This document shows, one piece after another, positions 1 to 7,063 of a stretch of 24,552 nucleotides of DNA. The stretch is taken from positions 1 through 24,552 of the forward strand of contig JAEYPB010000100.1 of assembly GCA_023411175.1 (NCBI GenBank), in the 5' to 3' direction. How positions within the stretch are numbered: the first letter of the stretch is position 1; the number at the start of each line of letters is the position of its first letter. Below the pieces are notes generated by a model. It was not told where the DNA came from. It saw only the letters and a list, made by a program, of their open reading frames with translations, and searched no databases. The DNA comes from Bacillota bacterium. Lineage in GTDB: Bacteria > Bacillota > Clostridia > Christensenellales > Aristaeellaceae. A program made the translations under genes and the position numbers.

Positions 1-385
1 GGTGGGCGCAAACACCATCGAGGTGGTCTGCACCGCGGAGGACAGTTCAAAGACCACCTACACCGTCAACATCACACGGCAGCAGAAGCCGCTCTCAGCC
101 GACAGCGCGCTCACGGGCCTTGCGCTGTCTGCGGGCACGCTGGCCCCGTCGTTCGCGTCGGGAACCACCGCCTACAGCGCGACGGTTCCGTACAGCGTTG
201 ACGCCATCGCGGTGACGCCCACGGTCTCGGACACCGGCAAGGCGACGCTCACGGTGAACGGCGTGGCGGCGACGAGCGGCAGCGCGACGGGGGAGATCCC
301 GCTTTCGGTGGGCGCAAACACCATCGAGGTGGTCTGCGCCGCGGAGGACAGTTCAAAGACCACCTACACCGTCAACGTCACACGG
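1..385 (+). repeat. Near-identical 79-bp copies, 306 bp apart, in the surface protein
   Basis: Bases 1-79 and 307-385 differ at only two positions. The 306-bp period equals 102 codons, so this is the DNA footprint of tandem cadherin-like repeats. Near identity at the nucleotide level points to recent duplication or ongoing homogenisation of the array, which continues upstream of the window. Confidence 0.85.
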
Positions 386-799
386 AGCGGCGCTCCCGTG
401 ATCTCCATACAGCCCTCGAACAGGACGGTGACCGATGGGCAGAAAGCGACCTTCACGGTGGAGGTGGCTGGCACCGCGCCGCTGCGTTACCAGTGGTATG
501 TTGACCGGCAGGGCGTCAAGGGTAGCGGAGGCTGGGAGGCGATCGACTCCGCGAGCGCCCGGACCGCCGCCTACACCACCGCCGCGAGACAGTTAAAGCA
601 CAGCGGCTATCGGTACGCCTGCCTTGTGGAAAACGAAGCGGGTTCGGTACGGTCTGAGCCCGCCACGCTGACTGTGATCGAAAAATCCGCCCCCCAGACC
701 GGGGACAACGCAAACCTGCCGCTATGGCTGATGCTCATGCTGCTTTCCGGCCTTGCGCTGGCGTTCCTTGCAGGCAGGCGCGCCTTCCGGCAGCGCTAG
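2..799 (+). CDS. Sortase-anchored surface protein with cadherin-like and Ig-like repeats (5' partial)
   Basis: The reading frame enters from the left edge. The GTG at base 2 is an internal valine codon, because the same peptide recurs as an internal repeat 102 residues later. From this edge, residues 1-27 are the end of one cadherin-like beta-sandwich repeat and residues 30-128 are a full one. Residues 132-226 form an Ig-like domain, with a YQWY strand and a later YRYACLVENEAG strand. At residue 230 an APQTG motif is followed by about 20 hydrophobic residues and a basic tail (GRRAFRQR), which is a Gram-positive cell-wall sorting signal. The gene lies 12 nt before a class B sortase, the likely anchoring enzyme. 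The role is inferred to be adhesion or surface display; the ligand is unknown and the N-terminus lies outside the window. Confidence 0.8.
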   Translation: MGANTIEVVCTAEDSSKTTYTVNITRQQKPLSADSALTGLALSAGTLAPSFASGTTAYSATVPYSVDAIAVTPTVSDTGKATLTVNGVAATSGSATGEIPLSVGANTIEVVCAAEDSSKTTYTVNVTRSGAPVISIQPSNRTVTDGQKATFTVEVAGTAPLRYQWYVDRQGVKGSGGWEAIDSASARTAAYTTAARQLKHSGYRYACLVENEAGSVRSEPATLTVIEKSAPQTGDNANLPLWLMLMLLSGLALAFLAGRRAFRQR

Positions 800-811
800 C
801 GGGGAAACGAG

Positions 812-1957
812 ATGCCAGGCGGTAGCAAAACCTTTCGGCGCGGGCGTCGCGCGGGTGGCTCCAGGGCGGTTCGCCGGGGGCTTGTCGCGGCGCTTGCGCT
901 CTTATTTCTGCTGGCGTCGGTCCAGGTGGTCGGGTACATGATCCGGTCGGCCGCCACGCGGCGGGAAGAGGCGCGGATGCGCGCGGAGATCGGCCCGGCG
1001 GAGGACGCCCCGGACGCTGTCCCGGTGCTGGCCGAAGAGGTCCCGAAAGCTGCTCCGGTGCTGGCCGAAGCGGCTTCCTCCCTGGCGCCGGCGGAAACGG
1101 CCCGGCCTACAGATCTTCAAGCGCTGTTCGCCGCCCCGCTCCGGCGCAATCCCGACACGGTGGGCGCGCTGGAGGCGGGAAGCGACATTAAAACCTGGGT
1201 CGTGCAGCGAAATGACAACACCTACTATCTGAAACACTCCTTCGAGGGCAAAAAAAACAGCGCTGGAGCTGTATTTTTGGACGCCTGCTGCGCCCTTAGG
1301 CCCGCGAGCCGGAACCTGACGCTCTACGGACACAACATGTACGATGGCACGGCGTTTTCAAAGCTCCGGGACTACCGGCACGAAGATTACCTGAACGTCT
1401 TTCCGGTGATCCGGTTCGCGACCCGGTATGAAGACGCCCGGTATGCTGTCTTTGCGGTGTTTGACTTTTCGGTGGATGAAAATAGCCCCTCGTACTTTGA
1501 TCCCGCCCGATTCGATTTTGCGAGTGAGAGCGAGTTTCTCATCTTCTCAGACCTGGCCAAGTCGCGCTCGCTCCTGTCCATCCCGGTATCCGTAGAGGGC
1601 GGGGACAGACTGATCACCCTGGTGACCTGCGATGAGACGGACAAGAACCTTCGCTTTGCGGTCATGGCGCGAAAGCTGCGGGAGGGGGAAAGCGCGGAGG
1701 ACTTCGCCAATCCGATCGACGGTGCGGCCCGCGAACTTCGGTACAAAGCGGGGACTTCCTACATGCGTGGGCCGGATGTGGCGCAGGTGCAAAGAGCCCT
1801 GAAAGCCCTTGGTTACTACGCGGGCGAAAGCGACGGCGTCTATGGCCGGGAAACCGCCGACGCGGTGGGAGCGTTTCAGCGGGATCACGCACTGACGCCG
1901 GATAGCATCGCGGGCGCGGACACGAAGGATAGCATCATGGCGGCCGCGATGGGCTGA
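812..1957 (+). CDS. srtB: Class B sortase with C-terminal peptidoglycan-binding domain
   Basis: This is a membrane-anchored cysteine transpeptidase that cleaves a sorting motif and joins the protein to the cell wall. Residues 24-44 form an N-terminal membrane anchor after a basic start. An Ala/Pro/Glu-rich linker (about 60-100) follows, then the sortase domain (about 115-300). The expected catalytic triad is visible: His174 in LYGHNM, Cys273 in LVTCDE, and Arg281 in LRFAVMARK. Residues about 312-378 match a PG_binding_1 fold, with VQRALKALGYY and DGVYGRETADAVGAFQ. That fused domain is uncommon for class B sortases and probably docks the enzyme on peptidoglycan. The ATG at 812 has a GGGGA eight bases upstream. 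The gene follows the sorting-signal protein by 12 nt, so the two are probably co-transcribed as substrate and enzyme. Confidence 0.9.
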   Translation: MPGGSKTFRRGRRAGGSRAVRRGLVAALALLFLLASVQVVGYMIRSAATRREEARMRAEIGPAEDAPDAVPVLAEEVPKAAPVLAEAASSLAPAETARPTDLQALFAAPLRRNPDTVGALEAGSDIKTWVVQRNDNTYYLKHSFEGKKNSAGAVFLDACCALRPASRNLTLYGHNMYDGTAFSKLRDYRHEDYLNVFPVIRFATRYEDARYAVFAVFDFSVDENSPSYFDPARFDFASESEFLIFSDLAKSRSLLSIPVSVEGGDRLITLVTCDETDKNLRFAVMARKLREGESAEDFANPIDGAARELRYKAGTSYMRGPDVAQVQRALKALGYYAGESDGVYGRETADAVGAFQRDHALTPDSIAGADTKDSIMAAAMG

Positions 1958-2023
1958 CCATATGTCATCGTAGGGTTTTGGGACCGCTTTTTGATACGCT
2001 CCACCCGCCTGCCGAGAGTCTCT

Positions 2024-2083
2024 GCCTCATAAGGCGGCAGTATAAAGCTGCCGCCTTGGCAAATCGGACAGGGATTATGAGGC
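2024..2083. repeat. Nested inverted repeat
   Basis: The inner stem AAGGCGGCAG / CTGCCGCCTT (2031-2040 / 2048-2057) is a perfect 10-bp pair with a 7-nt loop. An outer pair GCCTCATAA / TTATGAGGC (2024-2032 / 2075-2083) overlaps the inner stem by two bases on the left. There is no T-tract after it, so this is not a standard terminator. It may mark the edge of a decayed mobile element or simply stabilise the end of the sortase transcript. Confidence 0.5.
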
Positions 2084-2085
2084 CA

Positions 2086-2168
2086 TGCTATACTTCGGGG
2101 GGAGAAAGATGGAGAAAACCACAGATCATCCATTCCTTGAGCATGAAGGGCTGCCCCTACGACAACGC
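2086..2168 (+). pseudogene. IS3-family transposase remnant (integrase core fragment)
   Basis: The frame reads CYTSGG, then a short gap, then SLSMKGCPYDNA. This resembles the conserved YTS...SMSRKGCPYDNA segment of the DDE integrase core in IS3-family OrfB proteins. The surrounding catalytic segments are missing and the frame is lost directly afterwards, so only about 28 codons survive. It is a dead fossil of an insertion sequence and cannot encode an enzyme. Confidence is limited by its shortness. Confidence 0.45.
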
Positions 2169-2261
2169 CTTTTCTCCTTTCAGTATGTCTCTATTACCCG
2201 TATTAGCGTGATCTTTCGACGCCGTTGTCGATGACAAACGCTCTGCAAACACGGCCAGTAG

Positions 2262-2648
2262 GCCGAGGGCGAGGTTGTGATGAAGCTTCCGAATCCCGTT
2301 TTTCAGCGGGAACTGTATTTTGTCGAGGACGGCATCCACACACCCGGTCACACGCCCGATTCCATCAGCGTCCTGGACGAAGCGGACGGCGTGCTCATGC
2401 TCGCGGACAACATCGGCGACAGCTTGGATGAAATCGTTCCGAGCATTGGCTGTGACGTAGGCATCTACTTGAACACGCTGAAACAATACGGAAAAATGCG
2501 CTTTGACACCTGTATTTCAGGGCACAACTGCGTGCTGGAGAAGGAAGTAATACAAACCGTCTTGAACACGAAGGCGAATGGAATGATTGTGCATTGCCGT
2601 ACACAATCGCTTTTATCTGTTTGTCCCGAATTGAAAAATATGCTATAG
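2262..2648 (+). pseudogene. Metallo-beta-lactamase-fold hydrolase, C-terminal fragment
   Basis: The open frame follows a TAG at 2259. It contains the second half of a metallo-beta-lactamase fold: HTPGHTPDS (third metal-binding region), a following LADNIGDS where the bridging Asp is expected, and SGHN, the last histidine motif. The N-terminal HxHxDH metal-binding motif and about 100 residues are absent, and no other frame upstream supplies them. The only starts are GTG 2277 or ATG 2280, with no convincing ribosome site. A promoter for the next gene overlaps its last codons. It lies directly after the IS3-like remnant, so truncation by insertion or rearrangement is the simplest reading. The original substrate cannot be told. 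Confidence 0.65.
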
Positions 2649-2649
2649 T
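2621..2649 (+). promoter_or_regulatory. Sigma-A-type promoter for the thioredoxin/DsbD-like gene
   Basis: TTGTCC (2621-2626), a 17-nt spacer, and TATAGT (2644-2649). Transcription would start near 2656, about 80 nt before the coding start, and could also cover the AraC gene. Confidence 0.55.
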
Positions 2650-2733
2650 ATTACATGCAGGGCCCGATTTCGGCAGGACGCGACTTGTGGTTTTCGGCTG
2701 AGGACGAGGCGATGCCGGGGAGGTTTGAGGCTT

Positions 2734-3879
2734 GTGGCTGCCCAATCTGGCAAGGATAGACCCTCGATCGATCGGTTCGTATTGGCGGCAATCGCTGTGC
2801 TCCTCATATGCGCACCGTCGTTGGCCGGGACGCGTCCCAGCAAGCTGTATTATATATACATAACCGCGTGCGAAAGCTGCCAGGAGGTATCTTCGCTGAT
2901 TGACAAACTGCCGGATGCCATCCAAGTGGCGGAGGGCGGTGCGGAGTTTTCTTCCCCGGTCGAGGTTGTCCGCATCAATTTGACGAGCGACCCAGGCCGC
3001 GCGATCAAATTGTTCGATGCCTACCAGGTGCCCGAGGATGATCGAATCGCGCCGATGGTGCTGGCGGGAGACGCCTATTACGCGGGTGCCGATAAGATCA
3101 GGCAAGTTCTTGTCGAAGGCCTCTCCGCCGGGGCGGCGCTTACTACGCGGGAGGTGCTGGGGGAAGGCTCGGCTCCCGAACTGTTCTGGGGGCCGATGCT
3201 GGCGGCTGGCTTCGTGGGCGGGCTGAACCCCTGCGCGCTATCCATGCTGCTGCTCCTTCTGACGGTGCTGGCAAACATGAAGACCAACGCGGCCAGATGC
3301 GCGGCGGTGTTTCTGGGCGCGAAGTTCGTCACCTATCTTCTGATCGGAACGTTGCTGCTGGGCGCGTTCCAAGCCTGGAACCCATCGTGGCTGCAGCTGG
3401 CCGCGAAGCTCGCGCTGACCATTCTGTCCGCTATACTGATCGCGCTCAACCTTCGGGATGCCTGGATGGCTCGGCGGGAGCGCTACGGCGAGATCAAAAA
3501 CCAATTGCCCGTTCCGCTTCGAAGAGGCCTGCAGACGCGCATCCGCCAGGCGCTGGAAAAGCCCTTCGGTCCGCTGACGCTGGTGGTGGCCGCGCTGGGC
3601 GTTTTGGTGGCGGCGGGCGAGTTTTTGTGCGCGGGGCAGGTATACCTGGCCGCGCTGCTGGCGGCAATCCAGACCGGCGGAGACCTGGGCGCGCTGTTCC
3701 CGATGCTGGCCGGGTATTGCCTGATGTTCCTCGCTCCGTCTGTACTGGTCAGCTTTATTGTCGCGCGAGGGCAGGCGCTGTTGGCGGTTTCGGAGTTTGT
3801 CCGGCGGCGCATGCCGCTGATCAAGCTGATAACGGCGCTTTTCTTTGCGGCGGCGCTGATCTACGTTTGGGTGGCTTGA
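2734..3879 (+). CDS. Thioredoxin domain fused to a DsbD/CcdA-like transmembrane electron carrier
   Basis: This probably passes reducing equivalents across the membrane to extracytoplasmic thiols, as DsbD/CcdA proteins do. Residues 10-31 are a signal or first membrane segment. A thioredoxin/glutaredoxin-like domain follows (about 36-130) with the redox pair Cys46-x-x-Cys49 (CESC). A multi-span membrane domain then carries GGLNPCAL (Cys167) and GEFLCAGQ (Cys299), spaced like the two membrane cysteines of CcdA/DsbD. Start: GTG 2734 sits 10 nt after GGGGAGG. The upstream in-frame TTG 2725 is too close to that site, which makes GTG more likely. The AraC gene follows 54 nt downstream. Its CESC domain resembles the second domain of the secreted protein at 12073. 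Its partner is unproven. Confidence 0.75.
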   Translation: MAAQSGKDRPSIDRFVLAAIAVLLICAPSLAGTRPSKLYYIYITACESCQEVSSLIDKLPDAIQVAEGGAEFSSPVEVVRINLTSDPGRAIKLFDAYQVPEDDRIAPMVLAGDAYYAGADKIRQVLVEGLSAGAALTTREVLGEGSAPELFWGPMLAAGFVGGLNPCALSMLLLLLTVLANMKTNAARCAAVFLGAKFVTYLLIGTLLLGAFQAWNPSWLQLAAKLALTILSAILIALNLRDAWMARRERYGEIKNQLPVPLRRGLQTRIRQALEKPFGPLTLVVAALGVLVAAGEFLCAGQVYLAALLAAIQTGGDLGALFPMLAGYCLMFLAPSVLVSFIVARGQALLAVSEFVRRRMPLIKLITALFFAAALIYVWVA

Positions 3880-3933
3880 CAAGGCGGGGGATCCTGCGGG
3901 TTTACGGCTGAGGCGGAGGGGCGGACGCGGAAA

Positions 3934-4890
3934 ATGGCCAATCTGCACGTGGTGGACTTTTCCGGGCAGGTGCTCCGGATCCTGCACAACCCGATCCTTC
4001 GGTGCGTCGGGATGTGTTCGGATGCCCGCGAGCTGCCCATCATCCCCCACGCGCACAACGACAGCGTTGAGATGATCTACTTCCTCGAGGGCGAATACGA
4101 ACTGGACATTGAGGGCGTCCGCTACCAGGCGGGCGCGCAGAACCTGGTGCTGTACAACCCCGGTGTTTTCCACAGGGAGCGCGCCGTCCGCATGCCCAAG
4201 GACGCCTGCTACTACTCCATCCGCTTCAGCGACATGGAAGTCTGCGGCCTGCCGGAAGGTTCGATCCTGCCGGAGGAGATATCCCCGGTGTTCTCCACCG
4301 GCGCATACGCGAGGTTCTTCCAGAACTGCCTGGGCATGATGGTGGACGAATGCGTGCGCAAGAACGTGGGGTACGAGCAAATCTGCCAGAACCTTTTGCA
4401 GAGCGTGATTCTGCTGGTGCTTCGCATCATCGACGCGGAGCACGGCGAAATCCAGAAGAACGACCCTTCCTCCACGGTGCAGCAGGTACAGCGCTACATT
4501 GCCGAAAACTATATGCGCGACATCTCCATGACCGACGTCGCCAACCAGCTGCATATCAGCTACTATCATCTATCCCACCTCTTCAAGGAGAAGATGGGCA
4601 TATCTCCGCACAACTACATGATAGACCTGCGCATCAGCGAGGCCACACGCCTTCTGATCAACACCCAGTACCCCATCTGCGACATCGCCAACATGGTAGG
4701 CTACACAAACCAGTCCCGCTTTTTTGCGCAGTTCCGGAAACTCAAAAACACGTCGCCAATGCAGTTCCGCAAGGAGTTTCAGGCCGTGTCCGAAGAGGAT
4801 GAGACGCGCTTTTTGGACGAAGCGCCGCCCTTTGGCGCGGACGGTGATCCTTCAGGCGATGTTGGGGTTTCGTTAGCTGACGACGAGTGA
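3934..4890 (+). CDS. AraC-family regulator with cupin sensor domain
   Basis: This is a DNA-binding regulator, probably of the importer operon that follows. The N-terminal cupin (about 30-100) has His39, His41 and Glu46 in HAHNDSVE and His80 in NPGVFH; such pockets in AraC-type proteins bind sugars or related small effectors. The C-terminal pair of helix-turn-helix motifs spans about 185-285 (DISMTDVANQLHISYYHLSHLF and ICDIANMVGYTNQSRFFAQF). Total length is 318 residues, normal for the family. The ATG at 3934 has a GGAGGGGCGG stretch upstream. It is probably co-transcribed with the membrane redox gene before it; a TTGACA at the end of that gene has no good -10 partner. The acidic last 30 residues look unstructured. 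Confidence 0.88.
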   Translation: MANLHVVDFSGQVLRILHNPILRCVGMCSDARELPIIPHAHNDSVEMIYFLEGEYELDIEGVRYQAGAQNLVLYNPGVFHRERAVRMPKDACYYSIRFSDMEVCGLPEGSILPEEISPVFSTGAYARFFQNCLGMMVDECVRKNVGYEQICQNLLQSVILLVLRIIDAEHGEIQKNDPSSTVQQVQRYIAENYMRDISMTDVANQLHISYYHLSHLFKEKMGISPHNYMIDLRISEATRLLINTQYPICDIANMVGYTNQSRFFAQFRKLKNTSPMQFRKEFQAVSEEDETRFLDEAPPFGADGDPSGDVGVSLADDE

Positions 4891-4914
4891 CCGTTGTGAA
4901 AAATACCTAAACGG

Positions 4915-4930
4915 AATTGTCCGCAATTGT
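4915..4930. promoter_or_regulatory. Tandem AATTGT direct repeats upstream of the importer promoter
   Basis: AATTGT occurs at 4915-4920 and again at 4925-4930, exactly 10 bp apart and about 66 bp upstream of the -35 box. AraC-family proteins often bind direct repeats on one DNA face, so this is a candidate site for the adjacent regulator. It is a short motif and may be chance. Confidence 0.3.
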
Positions 4931-4995
4931 ATCTAGAATCGATTTATGGTTGTTTAAGTGCGCAAAATGTAGGCATCAAACCACAAAAAACGATA

Positions 4996-5025
4996 TTGTT
5001 GGGCCTCTGGATGGCTGTCTATAAT
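4996..5025 (+). promoter_or_regulatory. Promoter of the Opp-type importer operon
   Basis: TTGTTG (4996-5001), an 18-nt spacer, and a perfect TATAAT (5020-5025). The weak -35 paired with a consensus -10 suits an activator-dependent or repressed promoter. The start point would be near 5032, about 47 nt upstream of the coding start. Confidence 0.7.
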
Positions 5026-5034
5026 GTAGACAGC
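5014..5034. promoter_or_regulatory. Palindromic operator candidate over the -10 box
   Basis: GCTGTCTA (5014-5021) and TAGACAGC (5027-5034) are perfect 8-bp inverted arms around a 5-nt spacer. The palindrome covers the whole TATAAT box and runs to the predicted start point, so a bound dimer would block RNA polymerase. The binding protein is not identified; the nearby AraC protein usually prefers direct repeats. Confidence 0.6.
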
Positions 5035-5078
5035 GACGTGTGGCAATGCCGCCGCACAATAATAAAGGAGGTCGTTTC

Positions 5079-6971
5079 ATGAGAAAGGGACTCGCGCTGC
5101 TTCTGGCCCTGACGCTGCTGCTCGCCCTGGCGGTACCCGCGCTGGCCGACGATGTGATGACGGTCGCAGGAACCCCGAGGAGCGAGACGCTGGTCGTCGA
5201 GAACCTCGACGGGCAAGTGCCCAACGCGACGCAGAACAACGTCTACCTGACCGGAACGAACGTAAACCAGGGCCTGCACCAGCTGGTGTACGCCCACCTG
5301 TGGGAAGTCAACACCATAACGGGTGAGGTTTTCGGCGATCTGGCCGACGGCATGCCGGAGGCGCTGAATGCCGACTTCACCAGCTACAAGATCAAGATCC
5401 GCGAAGGCATTGCCTGGAGCGACGGCGTGCCCTTCACCGCGGACGACGTGGTGTTCACCATCAACACGCTGATTGAGAAGAAGGACGTCATCTCCGGCGG
5501 CGCCCGCATGGCCACGCTGGTGACGAAGGCGACGCTCCTCAGCGATTACGAACTGCAGATCGACCTGGTCGCGCCCGATCCGAAGATCGAGCAGCAGTTC
5601 TCGGCGCTGGTCTGGGGCAACTTCTTCTACCCCATGCCCAAGCACTACTTCGAGAGCTACGACCTGGCCACCGACATGTACACGAATCCGCTGTCCCTGG
5701 GTGCCTACGTGCTCAAGGACCGCGACCCCAACGGCTACTGGTTCCTGTATGAGAAGCGCGCCGACGCCGACAAGAGCGACGTTTTCGCCGTGACCGGCAA
5801 GACGCCCGAACCCAAGTATGTGCTGTTCACCTCCTTCGGCACCGAAGAGAAGAAGGTCATGGCCATCAACAACAACGAGGTGGACATCCTGTGCGACATC
5901 ACCCCCGAGGCGTGGGAGGTGGTGCAGGCCACCAATCCGGACGTCAAGTGCTGGCTGCCGGACTACCCCTACGGCTGCTTTGACGACCCCTGCGAGCGCG
6001 GCATCGTGTTCAACAACAAGGTCGCCCCGTTCGACAACGCCAAAGTCCGGTGGGCAATGGCGCTGAGCCTGGACATGGTGCAGGCCTCGCTGGATACCTT
6101 CAACGGCCAGATGCGCGTGTCCCCGCTGTGCATGCCGCCCACGACCTTCCTCTCGAACGCCTACTTCAAGCCCATGCGCGACTGGCTGATCAGCTACACC
6201 TGGGAAGACGGCTATCAGCCATTCGACAAGGACTACGCGCTCAAGCTGTATGACGCGCTGAAGGATCAAGGCATTTCCGCCATCGAAGGCATGACCGAAG
6301 ATCAGCTGGTCGAGCTGTTCGGCGTCGGCTGGTGGAAGAATGATCCGGCCAAGGCGGAAGAACTGCTGACGGCCGCGGGCCTCAGCCGCGGCGCCGACAA
6401 CATGTGGACCTTCGACGGCAAAAAGCTGTCCTTCGAGATCCTGGCTCCGTCGGGCTACGAAGTGCAGTCCGAGCGCCTGGCCTACGCGGTGGCCGATCAG
6501 TGGCGCGCGTTCGGCTTCGACGTGACCGTGCAGGCCTGCGAGAGCTCCACCTTCTGGACCAACTGGCCCACCGGCAACTACACCGCCGGCTCCTATTGGC
6601 CGTCCTGCGGCGTGCTGGACGACCTGTACAGCCAGGTGATCGGCTGGCACAGCAAGTACGTGGTGGACAACGGCAAGGCCGCGTCCGCCAACCAGACCCG
6701 CTTCACCTCCGAAAAGATCGACAGCCTCGTGGACGAGCTGGGCAAGCTCCCCACCGCCGATCCCAAGGTTCACGAACTGGGTGTGGAGATCCTGAAGACC
6801 CTGGCCGACGAGTGCGCGTGGATCCCGATGTTCGGCACTTCGAAGCTCGTGCCCACCGACAACTACTACTGGACCAACTACCCGGATTCCGAGAACCCGT
6901 ACAACGGCCCGTGGTGGTGGTGGAGCAACTTCCGCTACATCATGAACGAGTTCAAGGCGACCGGGAAGTAA
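5079..6971 (+). CDS. Extracellular solute-binding protein, family 5 (Opp/Dpp type)
   Basis: This captures the substrate outside the cell for the importer encoded downstream. The protein has 630 residues, long for the family. A signal peptide of about 23 residues ends in ALA before DDVMT. There is no lipobox cysteine, unusual for a Gram-positive binding protein. Family-5 features are the early LWEVN...GEVFGDLADGMPE stretch and the IREGIAWSDGVPFTADDVVFT motif, with closely related lobes to the end. Start: ATG 5079, eight bases after AAAGGAGG; an in-frame GTG at 5040 lies at the promoter start point and is rejected. Family members carry peptides, but some carry oligosaccharides. The GH172 genes downstream favour a sugar here, by inference only. 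Confidence 0.9.
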   Translation: MRKGLALLLALTLLLALAVPALADDVMTVAGTPRSETLVVENLDGQVPNATQNNVYLTGTNVNQGLHQLVYAHLWEVNTITGEVFGDLADGMPEALNADFTSYKIKIREGIAWSDGVPFTADDVVFTINTLIEKKDVISGGARMATLVTKATLLSDYELQIDLVAPDPKIEQQFSALVWGNFFYPMPKHYFESYDLATDMYTNPLSLGAYVLKDRDPNGYWFLYEKRADADKSDVFAVTGKTPEPKYVLFTSFGTEEKKVMAINNNEVDILCDITPEAWEVVQATNPDVKCWLPDYPYGCFDDPCERGIVFNNKVAPFDNAKVRWAMALSLDMVQASLDTFNGQMRVSPLCMPPTTFLSNAYFKPMRDWLISYTWEDGYQPFDKDYALKLYDALKDQGISAIEGMTEDQLVELFGVGWWKNDPAKAEELLTAAGLSRGADNMWTFDGKKLSFEILAPSGYEVQSERLAYAVADQWRAFGFDVTVQACESSTFWTNWPTGNYTAGSYWPSCGVLDDLYSQVIGWHSKYVVDNGKAASANQTRFTSEKIDSLVDELGKLPTADPKVHELGVEILKTLADECAWIPMFGTSKLVPTDNYYWTNYPDSENPYNGPWWWWSNFRYIMNEFKATGK

Positions 6972-6997
6972 CATAGCCCAGCCCCGTCCAGGCGACG

Positions 6998-7036
6998 GAC
7001 CCGGTTGGCGGGAACCTCGCACCCGCCAACCGGGTC
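6998..7036 (+). other. Intercistronic stem-loop between binding protein and permease
   Basis: A perfect 15-bp stem (6998-7012 with 7022-7036) closes a 9-nt loop. There is no T-tract, so it is unlikely to stop transcription fully. Hairpins at this junction in other importer operons protect the upstream mRNA and raise binding-protein output relative to the membrane subunits. Confidence 0.75.
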
Positions 7037-7063
7037 ACGCCCCTGACAGAAGGAGGCAGACGA

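Larger units (their letters stand above)
1958..2276. other. Gene-free, decayed intergenic stretch
   Basis: No intact gene is visible here. The stretch holds a nested inverted repeat (2024-2083) and a short IS3-transposase-like peptide (2086-2168), and it leads into a metallo-beta-lactamase-fold fragment. A 41-codon frame starting at ATG 2109 has a good GGGGGGAG ribosome site, but it overlaps the IS3-like frame and resembles nothing I know. The sortase gene has no clear T-tract terminator here. Confidence 0.5.

Noticed and set aside
2109..2234. 41-codon frame with a good ribosome site
   Set aside because: It overlaps the IS3-like frame, has no family likeness, and sits in decayed sequence; kept only as a remark.
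2277..2648. Intact small hydrolase starting at GTG 2277
   Set aside because: It lacks the N-terminal metal-binding motif essential to the fold, so it is treated as a fragment.
3876..3905. TTGACA at the end of the membrane redox gene as an AraC promoter
   Set aside because: No acceptable -10 box lies 16-18 nt downstream; co-transcription from the promoter at 2621-2649 is simpler.
5019..7022. Very long minus-strand open frame (667 codons) opposite the family-5 binding protein
   Set aside because: It is antisense to a clear gene, has a composition driven by GC-rich codons (His/Val/Gly/Arg rich), and has no recognisable domain. The same applies to long antisense frames at 3238-4569, 12831-14330, 20028-20993 and 21145-22665.
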